A stretch of 64,000 bases of DNA from Haladaptatus sp. DYF46 (GCF_021083305.1 NZ_JAJFAY010000001.1:1488001-1552000), one strand, 5' to 3'. Numbered from the stretch's first letter, positions 36,032-45,045 are shown. Numbers and translations are program-made. The notes: a model not told the origin generated them from the letters alone.

Positions 36032-36775
36032 ATGGCACGCGGGACGAGTCAGGGAGGACTCACCGACGCAGTACGATACGACATCGCACAGTTACACACC
36101 GGATGGATGGGACTGTTCTTCCCGCGACAGAGACAGCAGGCCCACTCGGTCCTCGGAAAGTGGAAACCACAGAGCACGACGGGGAAAGTCGCCTACAGCG
36201 TCTGGAGCGTGGTCGGAACGCTCGTCGTCGCCCTGTTCTATCCGTTCGTCCTGTTCGGCTTCGCGGTGCGCTACTACACGAGCAAAATCGACCGAACGGC
36301 GGCGAGCCTCGGGGTACTCGGCGTCGTCTTGCTCTCGGCCGTCGTGTGGGGCGGGTTGGCCGCGGTGGCGCGGTATCGTTTCTCGACGGAAGGGTTCTAC
36401 GCCGTCGCCGCCGCCGGTGGCGTGGCGACGGTCGCGGCGGCGTTTTCCTATCTGACGAGTCGATACGGTGGCCGAGTAACGACGGTGCTGTTCGCCTACC
36501 CGTCCGGCATGACGGCCATCTTCCTCCCGCCTGTCGTCGCGGCGCTGTACTCGCCGACGCTCTCGAACGTGATCTTCCCCAACAGCACGAACCTCGCGGT
36601 GTGGTTGCTGAACAACGTCCTCACCTACCGTGGCATCGACGAGATACTGCGGGCGCGCTTCGACCTCGAGGGACTCGCCTACGTCGGCATGTGGTTCGGC
36701 ATCGCCGTGCCGGTCGGTTGGGTCCTCGGGTTCTTAGTCACGCTGGCGAATCTCATGCGCCCGAAATCGGCATAA
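36032..36775 (+). CDS. polytopic membrane protein, unknown function
   Basis: The 247-residue protein has a soluble N-terminal part of about 55 residues (RQRQQAHSVLGKW) and about five transmembrane segments after that. No motif is recognised. A TAAGGATAACG-like box lies about 40 nt upstream. It is followed 31 nt later by a small membrane protein gene on the same strand. Confidence 0.72.
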   Translation: MARGTSQGGLTDAVRYDIAQLHTGWMGLFFPRQRQQAHSVLGKWKPQSTTGKVAYSVWSVVGTLVVALFYPFVLFGFAVRYYTSKIDRTAASLGVLGVVLLSAVVWGGLAAVARYRFSTEGFYAVAAAGGVATVAAAFSYLTSRYGGRVTTVLFAYPSGMTAIFLPPVVAALYSPTLSNVIFPNSTNLAVWLLNNVLTYRGIDEILRARFDLEGLAYVGMWFGIAVPVGWVLGFLVTLANLMRPKSA

Positions 36776-36806
36776 CGCTTTTCCTTCGGTCGGCGAACGG
36801 TTCGGT

Positions 36807-36998
36807 ATGGAGTTCGACTTACCCGTAACTGTCGTAGCATTGCTGATAATCGTCGCTATCGGTACCGCGGGCCTCATCGGGATGGGAGCCATGGCGACGA
36901 GTACGGTACTGATGATGGTGGCACCTTCGATGCTGGTGTTCGGCCTGATAGCGCTCTTCATCGGCGTGAAACACGGGGAGTACCGCGCAACGAGATAG
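36807..36998 (+). CDS. 63-aa membrane protein, DUF7333-like
   Basis: MEFDLPVTV is followed by two hydrophobic helices (VVALLIIVAIGTAGLIGMG and VLMMVAPSMLVFGLIALFIG) and the end GVKHGEYR. The MEFDLP head and GVKHGEYR tail match a haloarchaeal family I know as DUF7333. It is likely co-transcribed with the preceding membrane protein. Confidence 0.78.
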   Translation: MEFDLPVTVVALLIIVAIGTAGLIGMGAMATSTVLMMVAPSMLVFGLIALFIGVKHGEYRATR

Positions 36999-37012
36999 CG
37001 AACCCGATCGGG

Positions 37013-37861
37013 TCACTCGACCCGTCCGACCGCGAGGATGTGATTCGACAGGTCGGCGATGGTCGGGTCTTCCCGAAGCGTCCGAACGACATCGGCGACG
37101 GTTTCCTGTGCGTCCCCGTCGATTTCTTCGAGATTCGCTCCGAAGTTCGAGGCCGGGCCTTCGAGTCCGGCGACGGCTTCGACGGCGATTCCGTGGTCTT
37201 CGAGGAGACGGCGGAGTTCGTCGCTCCGGAAGAAGTGACACTCGACGAACGACGGGTCGTCGATACCGTGGTTTTCGATCAGTTCCGGCGAGTAGTCCCG
37301 CGATTCGATCACGTCGGGGAGTTGTCGGACTCCCGCCCCGAAGTGAGGTGCGCTCTTGATGAGGTTCTGGACGACGGAGACGAACCCCATCACGGAGATG
37401 AAGACGGGCGCGTCGGATTTGTTGACCCGGTGGAGTTCCCGAACCGCCGCGTCGCGCTCCTCGGCGTCGATGACGTGGGAGAGCGGACCGCCGAGACAGA
37501 GCGCGGCGTCGAACCGATTTTCCGAAAACGGCAACGCTCGGATGTCACCTCGTTGGACGGTGATGCGGGATTCGAGGCCGCGTTGTGCGACGCGCCGCTC
37601 CGCGATGGCGACCTGTTCGGCCGAGAGGTCGAGGAGGGTCACGTCGTATCCCTTCTCCGCCAGCCAAATCGAGTACCGTCCCGCGGCCCCGCCAGCGTCG
37701 AGGACGTGGCCCGATTCGGGCAGGAACCGGTCGAGGTAGTCGGTCGTGTTCTCGAATTCGAGGGCGTTCTTGAACGACTCTTCGAGGCGTTCCCACTCCT
37801 CCTCGCCGAGTCGGTCGTAGTAGTTTGCGGGGTCGATGCGGTTCGGCGGGTCGTTCGTCAT
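37013..37861 (-). CDS. class I SAM-dependent methyltransferase
   Basis: The 282-residue protein has the SAM-binding motif I VLDAGGAAGRYS near residue 52, acidic motif II (VTLLDLS), DIRALPF and the motif IV-like FDAALCLGGPLSHV. The substrate is unknown; its length and the tail suit small-molecule methyltransferases. The start is MTNDPPNRID; the ORF extends far upstream but into non-coding sequence. It is convergent with the DUF7333-like gene. Confidence 0.88.
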   Translation of the reverse strand: MTNDPPNRIDPANYYDRLGEEEWERLEESFKNALEFENTTDYLDRFLPESGHVLDAGGAAGRYSIWLAEKGYDVTLLDLSAEQVAIAERRVAQRGLESRITVQRGDIRALPFSENRFDAALCLGGPLSHVIDAEERDAAVRELHRVNKSDAPVFISVMGFVSVVQNLIKSAPHFGAGVRQLPDVIESRDYSPELIENHGIDDPSFVECHFFRSDELRRLLEDHGIAVEAVAGLEGPASNFGANLEEIDGDAQETVADVVRTLREDPTIADLSNHILAVGRVE

Positions 37862-38145
37862 TCGATATGTCGATGGAGTAAGGAGACGGAAAGCGGTTTT
37901 TGTGGAGTGGTAACAGCTAGCACCCCCACGGTCGAAACGTTCCTGACCAGCGAACGGCGAACGAACGTGAGCCAAGAGATAGGCCGGTGACACAATCACT
38001 GGAAATCGGCCCTTAACTCGATCATCGGGTATCCGCAGACCACACAACCGTCGGAATTCAGCAATCGACGCAATCGTCAAAAACAGCGTTCTGCACAACC
38101 AACAGAATCAACAGGCGACACACCTCCCGGTCGCTAGTTCACTCA
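37862..38145. other. intergenic, promoter side of methyltransferase; nothing else recognised
   Basis: This is the first part of the 462-nt gap between the methyltransferase and PP-loop genes. It is moderately AT-rich and without an ORF of haloarchaeal codon bias. The remainder of the gap holds the three-hairpin element. Confidence 0.45.
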
Positions 38146-38322
38146 CCGGAAAATCTCCGATTTTCCGGGCCGACGACTGAATGGAGACGAACGACTCGCG
38201 GCGCGAGTCGTTCGTCAAAATGAGGGAGGAGCGTTTTTGGTCCAGCTTTTTCCAGGGAGGTAGGCCGAAACCGGCGTCACCGCGACGCCGGTTTCGGCTC
38301 CCGACCGCAGAAAAAGGTGGTT
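38146..38322 (-). other. three-hairpin structured element downstream of the PP-loop gene
   Basis: There are three perfect hairpins: 38146-38168 (10-bp arms, CCGGAAAATC), 38186-38216 (15-bp arms starting GACGAACGAC) and 38264-38298 (15-bp arms starting GCCGAAACCG, 5-nt loop). Between the last two lies GGAGCG-TTTTTGG-TCCAGC-TTTTTCC. Read on the minus strand the element begins with CCACC and a T5 run 9-13 nt after the stop codon of the PP-loop gene, so its proximal end may serve as that gene's terminator. The rest is larger than a terminator needs. Confidence 0.7.
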
Positions 38323-38323
38323 C

Positions 38324-39295
38324 TTACATGTAACCCAAGTCACGCAGGCGTTCCATCAGGTCCTCTTTGTCCTGTGCGCGGCCTGCGCGCTCGGTGGTGT
38401 TCTCCATGTCCTGCAACCACGCCGGTTCCTGGTCGCTCTTCTCGGTGCTGATCTCGCTGCCGAGCGAGCGGAACCCTTCGAAGTACTTGGGCGAGACGGG
38501 GATGTCGTCCTGCGAGAGATCGTTCGGCAGGTCGTCGAAGCCTTGCGGGACGTAGCCGTCGTCGGGGTAGCCCTCCACGGTGTCCGGGACGACGAAGTAC
38601 CAGAACGCGTCCCAGACCGCGGGTTCGTCGAAGTGGAGGATGGGTTGAACCCGGTCGTGCGGCGGGTAGATTTCGGGGTCGTGGCGCGGACTGAAGAACG
38701 TCTCGTCGGCGCGGGCTTCCTGTTCGTCCCAGCGGACGCCGGAGATGACGCCGTCGACGTCGTACTCTTCGAGCGCGTCGTTGAGCGCGACGGTCTTCAG
38801 CAGGTGGTTGCCCACGTACGTATCGAGGAGGAACGGGAACGTGTCGTCCTCGTATTCGAGGAGGTCGCGAACGTGGTGCTGGTTGTGCTCCGAGAGCGCG
38901 CCGATTTCGATGTCGTCGCCGGGTTCGAGGTCGTGTTCGTCGACGTAGCCACCCACGTCCTCGTTGCGGGCGTAGATGACGTCGAGGTCCCACTCGTCGG
39001 CCCAGTACTCCACGAAGTCGTGGATCTCCTGGAAGTGCTGGTAGTGGTCGATGAACACTGCCGGCGGGACTTCGAGGTCGTAGCGCTCCGCGACTTCCTT
39101 GATGAAGTACAGCGTGAGCGTCGAGTCCTTGCCGCCGGTCCACATGACCGCCGGGTTTTCGTACTCTTCGAGACCCTTGCGGGTGACGTCTATCGCCTTC
39201 TCGATTTTGTCCTCGAGAGAGGGATAGTCCTCGGGGTTCTCGCCTTCGCCGTCCGTGTAATCCACGTCGAGATAGTCGGGGAAGTCGTTTGCCAT
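38324..39295 (-). CDS. phosphoadenosine phosphosulfate reductase family PP-loop protein
   Basis: The 323-residue protein has the PP-loop (TGGKDST, near residue 53) of the PAPS-reductase/CysD family, FIDHYQHF after it, and the C-terminal GVRWDEQEARADETFFSPRHD region of the ATP-sulfurylase small subunit/PAPS reductase group. It binds an adenylyl nucleotide; whether it reduces PAPS, activates sulfate or thiolates another substrate is not settled, because the terminal Cys of PAPS reductases is not seen. It is transcribed alone, with an A/T-rich promoter (ATTATATGTAATTA) just upstream. Confidence 0.83.
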   Translation of the reverse strand: MANDFPDYLDVDYTDGEGENPEDYPSLEDKIEKAIDVTRKGLEEYENPAVMWTGGKDSTLTLYFIKEVAERYDLEVPPAVFIDHYQHFQEIHDFVEYWADEWDLDVIYARNEDVGGYVDEHDLEPGDDIEIGALSEHNQHHVRDLLEYEDDTFPFLLDTYVGNHLLKTVALNDALEEYDVDGVISGVRWDEQEARADETFFSPRHDPEIYPPHDRVQPILHFDEPAVWDAFWYFVVPDTVEGYPDDGYVPQGFDDLPNDLSQDDIPVSPKYFEGFRSLGSEISTEKSDQEPAWLQDMENTTERAGRAQDKEDLMERLRDLGYM

Positions 39296-39503
39296 GACGT
39301 GTAATTACATATAATTAGGTCGCTAAAGTGCTTTTCGGCTCGTCGTGAGGAACCGTTTAAAATAATTACCCTGATACGTCTCGTTTTGGAGCGGTGGCAC
39401 CACAAAGGAGGGACGCGGATAAAAATGGAACGGCTGATCCGTGCGATTTCACGCCGTGTGAACGTGTGTATGGAAAGATTCCGAACGGGGAGAGGGCGAC
39501 GGT

Positions 39504-40079
39504 TTAGCTGATGAACTTGTTGTCGCGCCAGTTCACGCCGCTGGACGACGAACTTTCACTGCTCGGCCCTTCGACGACTTCGATGGACGCCGGACGGTCG
39601 TCGCCGTCGACGATTCGGGTGGCTTCGAGGTCGCCGCCGACCTCCGAGATGGCGGTCAGCGTCCCCTTTTCGGCCTTTCGAGCGATGGTGCAGAGCACCT
39701 CGAACATCGGATACTGGACCGCGGTGTTCTGGAGCACCGTCTCGCGGTCACCCTTGAACGCGGCCATCTCGATGAGTTCACCCGTCGGTTCCTCCTCCTC
39801 TTCTTCCTCCGGCGTTCCCCAACGAGGCGCGTTTCGTCGTGCCTCTTCCTCCTCGGTAAAGACGCGCGTCTCGGAGACGCTCGCCTTGAGTTGCGCGGTC
39901 GGCGTGTACTTGCTGATGCTTTCGTCCGTCGAGACTGCGCTGATTATGAGGGTGTTGTTCCGGCGGGTGATATCGACGCTGTCGATTCCATCCGGTAGGT
40001 CTGGGTCGCTTTCGAAGTAGTCGTAAACGGTTTCAAGCGGCAATTCGAGCGTCGAATGTAGTCGGTATACCTGGCTCAT
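39504..40079 (-). CDS. conserved haloarchaeal protein, unknown function
   Basis: The 191-residue protein begins MSQVYRLHSTLELPLETVYDY and has a DSVDITRRNNTLIISAV strand pair suggesting a small alpha/beta domain. A run of eight glutamates (about 95-102) and a Ser-rich C-terminal tail follow. The N-terminal part is strikingly well preserved in haloarchaea as I remember it, but no function is known. A TATACAAATAC promoter lies 35-46 nt upstream. Confidence 0.8.
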   Translation of the reverse strand: MSQVYRLHSTLELPLETVYDYFESDPDLPDGIDSVDITRRNNTLIISAVSTDESISKYTPTAQLKASVSETRVFTEEEEARRNAPRWGTPEEEEEEEPTGELIEMAAFKGDRETVLQNTAVQYPMFEVLCTIARKAEKGTLTAISEVGGDLEATRIVDGDDRPASIEVVEGPSSESSSSSGVNWRDNKFIS

Positions 40080-40184
40080 TTGTAGTCGTGGGTTCCGTCT
40101 CCCGTCGGCGGTACGTATTTGTATACGCGCCCCGCACTTATAGGGTCTACTCTTTGCGTTGCGTGTGCAACCCGCGGACTGATA

Positions 40185-40532
40185 TCAGTCCGCTCGAAGT
40201 GTCGATTCGAGTTCATCTCGTTCTTCCATCTCCGCGAGGATGTCGCTCCCACCGATGAATTCGCCGTCCACGTACGTCTGGGGAATGGTTTCCCATCCGC
40301 TGTGGCCCGACAGCGCCTCGCGGTAGGCATCCAAGTTATCGAGCACGTTCACCGTCTCGAAGTCCTCGCCGCGATGTTTGTCGAGGAGTTCGACCGCGCG
40401 CATGGAGAACCCACACTGCGGCATGATCCGCGTTCCCTTCATGAATAGTACCACGTCCTCGTCCGCGATTGTCGAATCGACCCGTTCCTCGACTTCCTCG
40501 GCGGATAACTCCTCGCCGGGTGTGAAGGTCAT
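40185..40532 (-). CDS. monothiol (CGFS) glutaredoxin
   Basis: The 115-residue protein has the CGFS active site (MPQCGFSMRAV, near residue 44), a cis-Pro TIPQTYVDGEFIGG and the GGSDIL glutathione-site motif of Grx4/GrxD-type proteins. These carry [2Fe-2S] clusters and work in iron-sulfur trafficking. An N-terminal extension (MTFTPGEELSAEEV) is acidic. The start leaves out nine residues of an upstream in-frame extension. Haloarchaea use gamma-glutamylcysteine in place of glutathione. Confidence 0.9.
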   Translation of the reverse strand: MTFTPGEELSAEEVEERVDSTIADEDVVLFMKGTRIMPQCGFSMRAVELLDKHRGEDFETVNVLDNLDAYREALSGHSGWETIPQTYVDGEFIGGSDILAEMEERDELESTLRAD

Positions 40533-40575
40533 ACGTTTGCGTAGGCACCCACGCCGCAAAGAAGTTGCGCCCGCG

Positions 40576-41097
40576 TCACGACGTGCCGTTCAGGGAGCGG
40601 TAACGAGCGAAGGACGAGTCGGTATTCTCGATGGTCGTCACCCGTTCCCCGTCGGCGACGACGGTAATCGTATCGTAATCGCGCGGCACCGTCATGCTCG
40701 CGTCGATGGTCGTTCGGGGCAGGCAGTCTTCCGGCGCGGGTCCTTTCTTCGCCGATGCGGCGCGGTCCGGACTCGTCTCTATTCGGAGGAAGTAATCCCC
40801 GTTCGCGCTCGGTTCGAGCGACGCGTTCACGTTAATGGCTGTCGTCTCGTGTGCGAATGTGTCGTTGAACGAGACGGCCATGACGTCGTGAACCGGTTGC
40901 TGGCCGACCCAGCCACCAGTATCGACCGCCGCGGAACAGCCCGTCCCAGTGGCGGTGACGAGGGATTCGGACGGTAGCCCGACACCATCCGTCGCGTTTG
41001 CAGAAAGCCCGAACAGCGATGGCCCGGCGGACCCGACGACGAGACTGAGACCCACCCCAATGACGAGGGTCACGATAAGAACCCGTCCGGTAATCAT
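40576..41097 (-). CDS. membrane-anchored or secreted hypothetical protein
   Basis: The 173-residue protein has one N-terminal hydrophobic helix (VLIVTLVIGVGLSLVVGSA) and a Thr/Asp-rich exterior domain with two Cys (about 54 and 125) that could form a disulfide. No lipobox or known domain was found. It ends 40 nt upstream of the glutaredoxin start and 50 nt separate its own start from the gfcR stop, so it may belong to a longer minus-strand transcript. Confidence 0.72.
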   Translation of the reverse strand: MITGRVLIVTLVIGVGLSLVVGSAGPSLFGLSANATDGVGLPSESLVTATGTGCSAAVDTGGWVGQQPVHDVMAVSFNDTFAHETTAINVNASLEPSANGDYFLRIETSPDRAASAKKGPAPEDCLPRTTIDASMTVPRDYDTITVVADGERVTTIENTDSSFARYRSLNGTS

Positions 41098-41147
41098 ACC
41101 TGATGGAACCGGTCGGAAGATAAGTGCTTTCTGTCGAGTTTGCCGCG

Positions 41148-41774
41148 CTATTCGTCGCTTCCGACGCCGATGACCTGCACCAGCGAGTAGATGGGAACGC
41201 CGTCCAATTCCTCGATGCCGCGTTTGTCGGCGAGCACGATGCAGGCAACCGGGTCGCCACCGCGGTCCTTGATGGCCTCGATGGTCTCGGTCATCGTCGT
41301 CCCGCTGGTGATGGTGTCGTCCACGACGTAGCACTCGCGGTCCCGAATCTGCGCGAAGTTGCGCGAGAAGGTGCCGCCGTACTCGTCGATGTCGCCTTCC
41401 TCCCACTGGTGTTTCCGCGGCGCGTAGGTACCGAGGTCGGTTTCGAGTTCGCGGGCCACCGTCGTTGCGAGCGGCGCGCCGGCTTTCTCGATGCCGATGG
41501 TCAGATCGACCTCCTCGCCGTGTTTCGACAGCATGTCTGCCATCGCCGCGCCGACGTGCGAGAGGCGGGTGCTGTCGCGGCCGATGGCGCTCCAATCGAC
41601 GTGGATGTCCTGCGTGCCGCCCTTCGGTTCGGGAGTCGGCGCGCTGCCGCTCCGTTCGACCAGCCAACTCGCCGTCTCGCGCGAGACGTTCAGTTCGTCA
41701 GCGATTTCACCCTTCGAGAGACCGCGCTCGGCTAGCTCGGCCGCGCTCTCGATGAGGTCGTCAACGTTCTTCAT
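41148..41774 (-). CDS. gfcR: GfcR, sugar-catabolism transcriptional regulator (OPRTase-like)
   Basis: The 208-residue protein has an N-terminal HTH (KGEIADELNVSRETASWL, about residues 21-38) fused to an orotate-phosphoribosyltransferase-like domain with the PRPP loop YVVDDTITSGTTM (about 147-159). GfcR of Haloferax activates genes of glucose and fructose degradation and is thought to sense a pathway intermediate. Its start overlaps the glucose dehydrogenase stop by 14 nt, so both are on one message, as in Haloferax. The length and domain order match the family. Confidence 0.95.
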   Translation of the reverse strand: MKNVDDLIESAAELAERGLSKGEIADELNVSRETASWLVERSGSAPTPEPKGGTQDIHVDWSAIGRDSTRLSHVGAAMADMLSKHGEEVDLTIGIEKAGAPLATTVARELETDLGTYAPRKHQWEEGDIDEYGGTFSRNFAQIRDRECYVVDDTITSGTTMTETIEAIKDRGGDPVACIVLADKRGIEELDGVPIYSLVQVIGVGSDE

Positions 41775-42834
41775 ACTCGTAGAATTTCACCGCGGCCTTT
41801 ATTGTCGTTTCGTCGTCCGCAAATGCGTCCGTGAGGTTCGATAAATCGTAGATGCCGGTCACGAGGTCGTCCAATAGCCACTCCGGGAGCGAGGAGAGTG
41901 TCTCCGTGGCGGCCTCGAAATGTCGGTAGCCGGAGTTGACGCTCCCGACGAGTGCCTTGTTGTGCATCACGAGTTCGCGGTGAAGCGCCCCGCCGTCCAC
42001 CTCGAAGGACCACGAGTCGGGAACGCCGAGGAGCGCCGCGACGCCGTTCGGGGCGAGCGCCTCGATGCTCTCGAAGGCGTGCGGAGCGTAGCCCGTCGCC
42101 TCGAAGATGAAGTCCATCGGTTCGTACGCATCGGGGACCTCCGAGACGGGCGTCTCGCGCGAGTCGATGTACGTCGCGCCCAACTCCTCCATGATGTCGA
42201 TGGTTCGGTCCGGTCGGTCGCGGCGGCCGAGACAGTAGAGTCGATCGAAGGAGTCGCCGAGCATCGCAAGCGTGAGAAGGCCGAGCGACCCGTTGCCGAG
42301 GACGAGCGCGCTCTTCGGGATCCAGTCGAACGCCGAGCGAGAAGCGTAGGCGTGTTCGATGGCCTTCTCGGCGATACTGATGGGTTCGACAAGAAAGCCC
42401 CAGTTGGCGAGTTCGTCCGGGATGGGTAATAGGAACTCCGCCGAACAGGTGAAGTAGTCGCTCATGAAGCCGTGGCCGCCGGTGATGCCGCACTCGACGA
42501 CGTCGTCCGGCGGGGCCATGTCGGGTTCGCCGCGCTCGAAGTACTCCGTCGGGCCGTCGGGAAGCGGGCGACGAACGGTCGGGACGACCACGTCGCCTTC
42601 CTTGAACGCGGTGCCGTTCGGGTCTTCCACGACGCCGACCGCCTCGTGACCGAGGACGAGGTGATCGTCGTCCGCGGGAAACCCGCCGTGGTGCCCGGCG
42701 ATGACCTCGTAATCGGTTCCGTCGATGCCTACTCGGAGTGTCCGCACTAGAACCTCGCCGGAATCCGGTTCCGGGCGTGGTTTGTCGATGACTTCGGGAG
42801 CACTCGCGCCGCGCTTGAGTGCGACTGCGTGCAT
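41761..42834 (-). CDS. gdh: glucose 1-dehydrogenase (semi-phosphorylative Entner-Doudoroff pathway)
   Basis: The 357-residue zinc-dependent MDR dehydrogenase oxidises glucose to gluconolactone with NAD(P). It has GIDGTDYEVIAG near residue 40, the zinc-ligand region with GHEAVGVVED, GFLVEPISIAEKA and the nucleotide-binding VLGNGSLGLL. The sequence and its operon with gfcR match haloarchaeal GlcDH. The start MHAVALKRG sits about 30 nt behind a TATA box; an ATG 27 nt upstream would lie too near the box. Confidence 0.94.
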   Translation of the reverse strand: MHAVALKRGASAPEVIDKPRPEPDSGEVLVRTLRVGIDGTDYEVIAGHHGGFPADDDHLVLGHEAVGVVEDPNGTAFKEGDVVVPTVRRPLPDGPTEYFERGEPDMAPPDDVVECGITGGHGFMSDYFTCSAEFLLPIPDELANWGFLVEPISIAEKAIEHAYASRSAFDWIPKSALVLGNGSLGLLTLAMLGDSFDRLYCLGRRDRPDRTIDIMEELGATYIDSRETPVSEVPDAYEPMDFIFEATGYAPHAFESIEALAPNGVAALLGVPDSWSFEVDGGALHRELVMHNKALVGSVNSGYRHFEAATETLSSLPEWLLDDLVTGIYDLSNLTDAFADDETTIKAAVKFYEYEER

Positions 42835-42863
42835 GACAGCCCCTTGCACCCCGGAGTTCAAAA

Positions 42864-42885
42864 CATTTATTCTTTACCGAGTAAA
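42864..42885 (-). promoter_or_regulatory. gdh-gfcR promoter with probable operator
   Basis: On the minus strand ATAAATG (42864-42870) is 30-36 nt upstream of the gdh start. Directly upstream of it stands the perfect inverted repeat TTTAC-TCG-GTAAA (42873-42885). The position, touching the BRE, is where an archaeal activator binds, and GfcR is encoded by this same operon. Confidence 0.6.
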
Positions 42886-43052
42886 TAGTTCAGTCGCGGA
42901 TGGACGGCCGTGAGCGTCCATGGTATTATGCTCACATCGAACCGGAAACCGATCCGATTCGTCGCTTCCGGCCGTCCACCGGTTTTCCTGCGTCCATCAC
43001 CCGAGTTACCACTCCGTCGTCCGAGTTCGCCGGCTGACCATCATCGACACGG

Positions 43053-44129
43053 TCAGCGTTCGACCGCCACGCGCTCTCCGGTCTCCGCCGACTCGTAGAT
43101 GGCCTCCACGGCCCGCATATCGACCAGTCCGTGGTTCCCGTCGGGTTCCGGGTCGCGCCCCGCGAGGAGACGGTCCGCGAAGTAGTCGAACTCCTCCCGC
43201 TCCTCGTCCACGGGCGTAACGGAGAACGCGACTTCTGTCTCGCCGCGTTCGGCCGTCAATCCCGCCTCGCCGAAGAACGCCGGCGAGAGGGTCAGTCTCC
43301 CTTCGGTTCCCGTGACCGAAAACGAACTCCCCATCTGGGCGTACTGGCTGGCGACGCAGGCCGCGGTGACGCCGTTGTCGAACGCGACTTCGAACGAGAC
43401 GTGCTGGTCCACCTCGCCGAAATGCTCGTGCGGGCTGCGGGTCGTCCCCTGTGCGCTCACCGGATTCGCGTCAAGGACGAACCGCGCGGTGTTTAGCGGA
43501 TAGATGCCGAGGTCGATGAGCGCGGACCCGCCCGCGAGGTCGGCGTCGAGTCGCCACTGGTTCGGGTCGGGCGATATCTGCTCGAAGACGTTCTGGCACA
43601 TCGACCCCTCGACCAGCGCGGGTTCGCCGACGAACCCCTCACGCACGAGTTCGCGCATCCGACGCACGGCAGGGTTCGTGTGCATCCGATAGCCGATCAT
43701 CAGCGGAACCCCGGCCTCGTCACAGGCCGCCACCAATCGCTCCGCCCGCGTCACCGAGACCTCCATCGGTTTCTCACACAGCACGGCCTTCCCGAGGTCG
43801 GCGGCGGTTTCCACGAATTCGAGGTGGGTCGCGTTCGGCGTGGCGACGTACACCGCATCGTACTCCTCGCTTCCCGCTCCCTCGTGAAATTCCTCGTAGC
43901 TCAATGCGCGAGTCGCACCGGTTTCGTCCCTCAGGCGCGCGGCCTTGTCGGAGGAACCGCTGACGAGCGCCCCGATTTCACAGCGGTCGCTGTCCCGAAG
44001 CGCGGGGACGACCATCTCGGTTGTGAACCAGCCGAGACCGACGAGCGCGAATCGAACTCGTTCGTCCGGTTCGGAGACGGTTTCCCAGTCCCGCCGAGGG
44101 AAGTCGGAGAGGAGGTCTTCGAGCGTCAT
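43053..44129 (-). CDS. Gfo/Idh/MocA dehydrogenase, Gfo6 (D-xylose 1-dehydrogenase)-like
   Basis: The 358-residue protein has a Rossmann N-terminus (FALVGLGWFT near residue 28), CEKPMEVSV and GYRMHTNPAVRRM, and a C-terminal sheet domain with GGSALIDLGIYPLNT. The N-terminal DFPRRDWETV and overall order match haloarchaeal Gfo6, the NADP-dependent D-xylose dehydrogenase group. Other sugars are possible. It lies 218 nt upstream of gdh on the same strand but probably has its own transcript. Confidence 0.87.
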   Translation of the reverse strand: MTLEDLLSDFPRRDWETVSEPDERVRFALVGLGWFTTEMVVPALRDSDRCEIGALVSGSSDKAARLRDETGATRALSYEEFHEGAGSEEYDAVYVATPNATHLEFVETAADLGKAVLCEKPMEVSVTRAERLVAACDEAGVPLMIGYRMHTNPAVRRMRELVREGFVGEPALVEGSMCQNVFEQISPDPNQWRLDADLAGGSALIDLGIYPLNTARFVLDANPVSAQGTTRSPHEHFGEVDQHVSFEVAFDNGVTAACVASQYAQMGSSFSVTGTEGRLTLSPAFFGEAGLTAERGETEVAFSVTPVDEEREEFDYFADRLLAGRDPEPDGNHGLVDMRAVEAIYESAETGERVAVER

Positions 44130-44250
44130 CCCTCACGGAAACGGTCCTGAATCGGTTAGCGTTTGGGGGTGTCGTCAGCAGCGAGAGAAAGGAGAAGCGT
44201 GTCAGCGGAAGACACATCGAGCGCGTCATCGGGTGAGAGAGTCCGACACA

Positions 44251-45039
44251 TCAGCGGTAGGCGATACCGAACGTCGATTCGAGCGCGGCGTACCAGTCGT
44301 CCTCCGAGAGCGACCGTTCGCGCTCCTCGCCGTTTTCGTGCCGCGTCAGCGTGTCGGGACGGAGTTTCACGTGTCCAGAATCGGTCGCGATGCTGACCAC
44401 GGGGTCGCCGGTAAACGGCGACTCGGGCGCGGTGGCGAGGTACTCACAGGTCGCCGCGAAGTAGGACCGCTCCCTCGGCACGTCGCGGAAGACGTATCGG
44501 GTCGTCCACTCGTCGTCCGAGGAGCGTCGAAACTGGGTCGCGTAGTCCGAATCGGGCCGGGTGCTTTCGACGGTTCGCCATTCGACGCCGACGTCGTCCG
44601 TCCTCGTTTCACCGTCGAGCGGCAGCGGCCGTCGCATCGTCGGGATTCCCATTCCCACGTCCACGATGTACGGTCGGTCGAGCGTGACGACGTTCGTGAG
44701 GTGGTTCGCGGGCGGGCGGGCCTCGCCGTCCGAGACCATCATCGCAGCGCGTCGGCCCACGTCGAAGCCGAGTTCGGCGAGGAAGTCCCCGAAGAGACCG
44801 TTGAGTTCGAAACAGAAACCGCCGCGTCGCCCCTCCACGATTTTGTCGTAACAGTCTTCGGCGACGAGCGAAACGCCGTTTCCGTCCCGATTTCCGAAGG
44901 GGTCGCCGGTGATGGCGACGTTCTCGAAGGGGACGGTCGTGACGTGCGCCCGTTGAAGTCGGGCGAGCGTTTCGAGGTCGGTGTCCCGAACCGCGTTCGG
45001 GTCGAGGCCGATTCGGGAGCAGTAGCGTTCGTGGTGCAT
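44251..45039 (-). CDS. arylamine N-acetyltransferase (NAT) family protein
   Basis: The 262-residue protein has the catalytic triad of NAT enzymes: Cys in RRGGFCFELN (about residue 76), His in NHLTNVV (about 112) and Asp in YIVDVGMG (about 127). NATs move acetyl or other acyl groups from CoA to arylamines or to polyketide-type substrates. It lies 6 nt downstream of an FMN reductase gene, so the pair is likely an operon. Confidence 0.92.
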   Translation of the reverse strand: MHHERYCSRIGLDPNAVRDTDLETLARLQRAHVTTVPFENVAITGDPFGNRDGNGVSLVAEDCYDKIVEGRRGGFCFELNGLFGDFLAELGFDVGRRAAMMVSDGEARPPANHLTNVVTLDRPYIVDVGMGIPTMRRPLPLDGETRTDDVGVEWRTVESTRPDSDYATQFRRSSDDEWTTRYVFRDVPRERSYFAATCEYLATAPESPFTGDPVVSIATDSGHVKLRPDTLTRHENGEERERSLSEDDWYAALESTFGIAYR

Positions 45040-45045
45040 CTCGAA

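Noticed and set aside
39504-40079. Possible chromatin or Sso7-like role for the Glu-run protein
   Set aside because: Nothing beyond an acidic run supports it; left as unknown.
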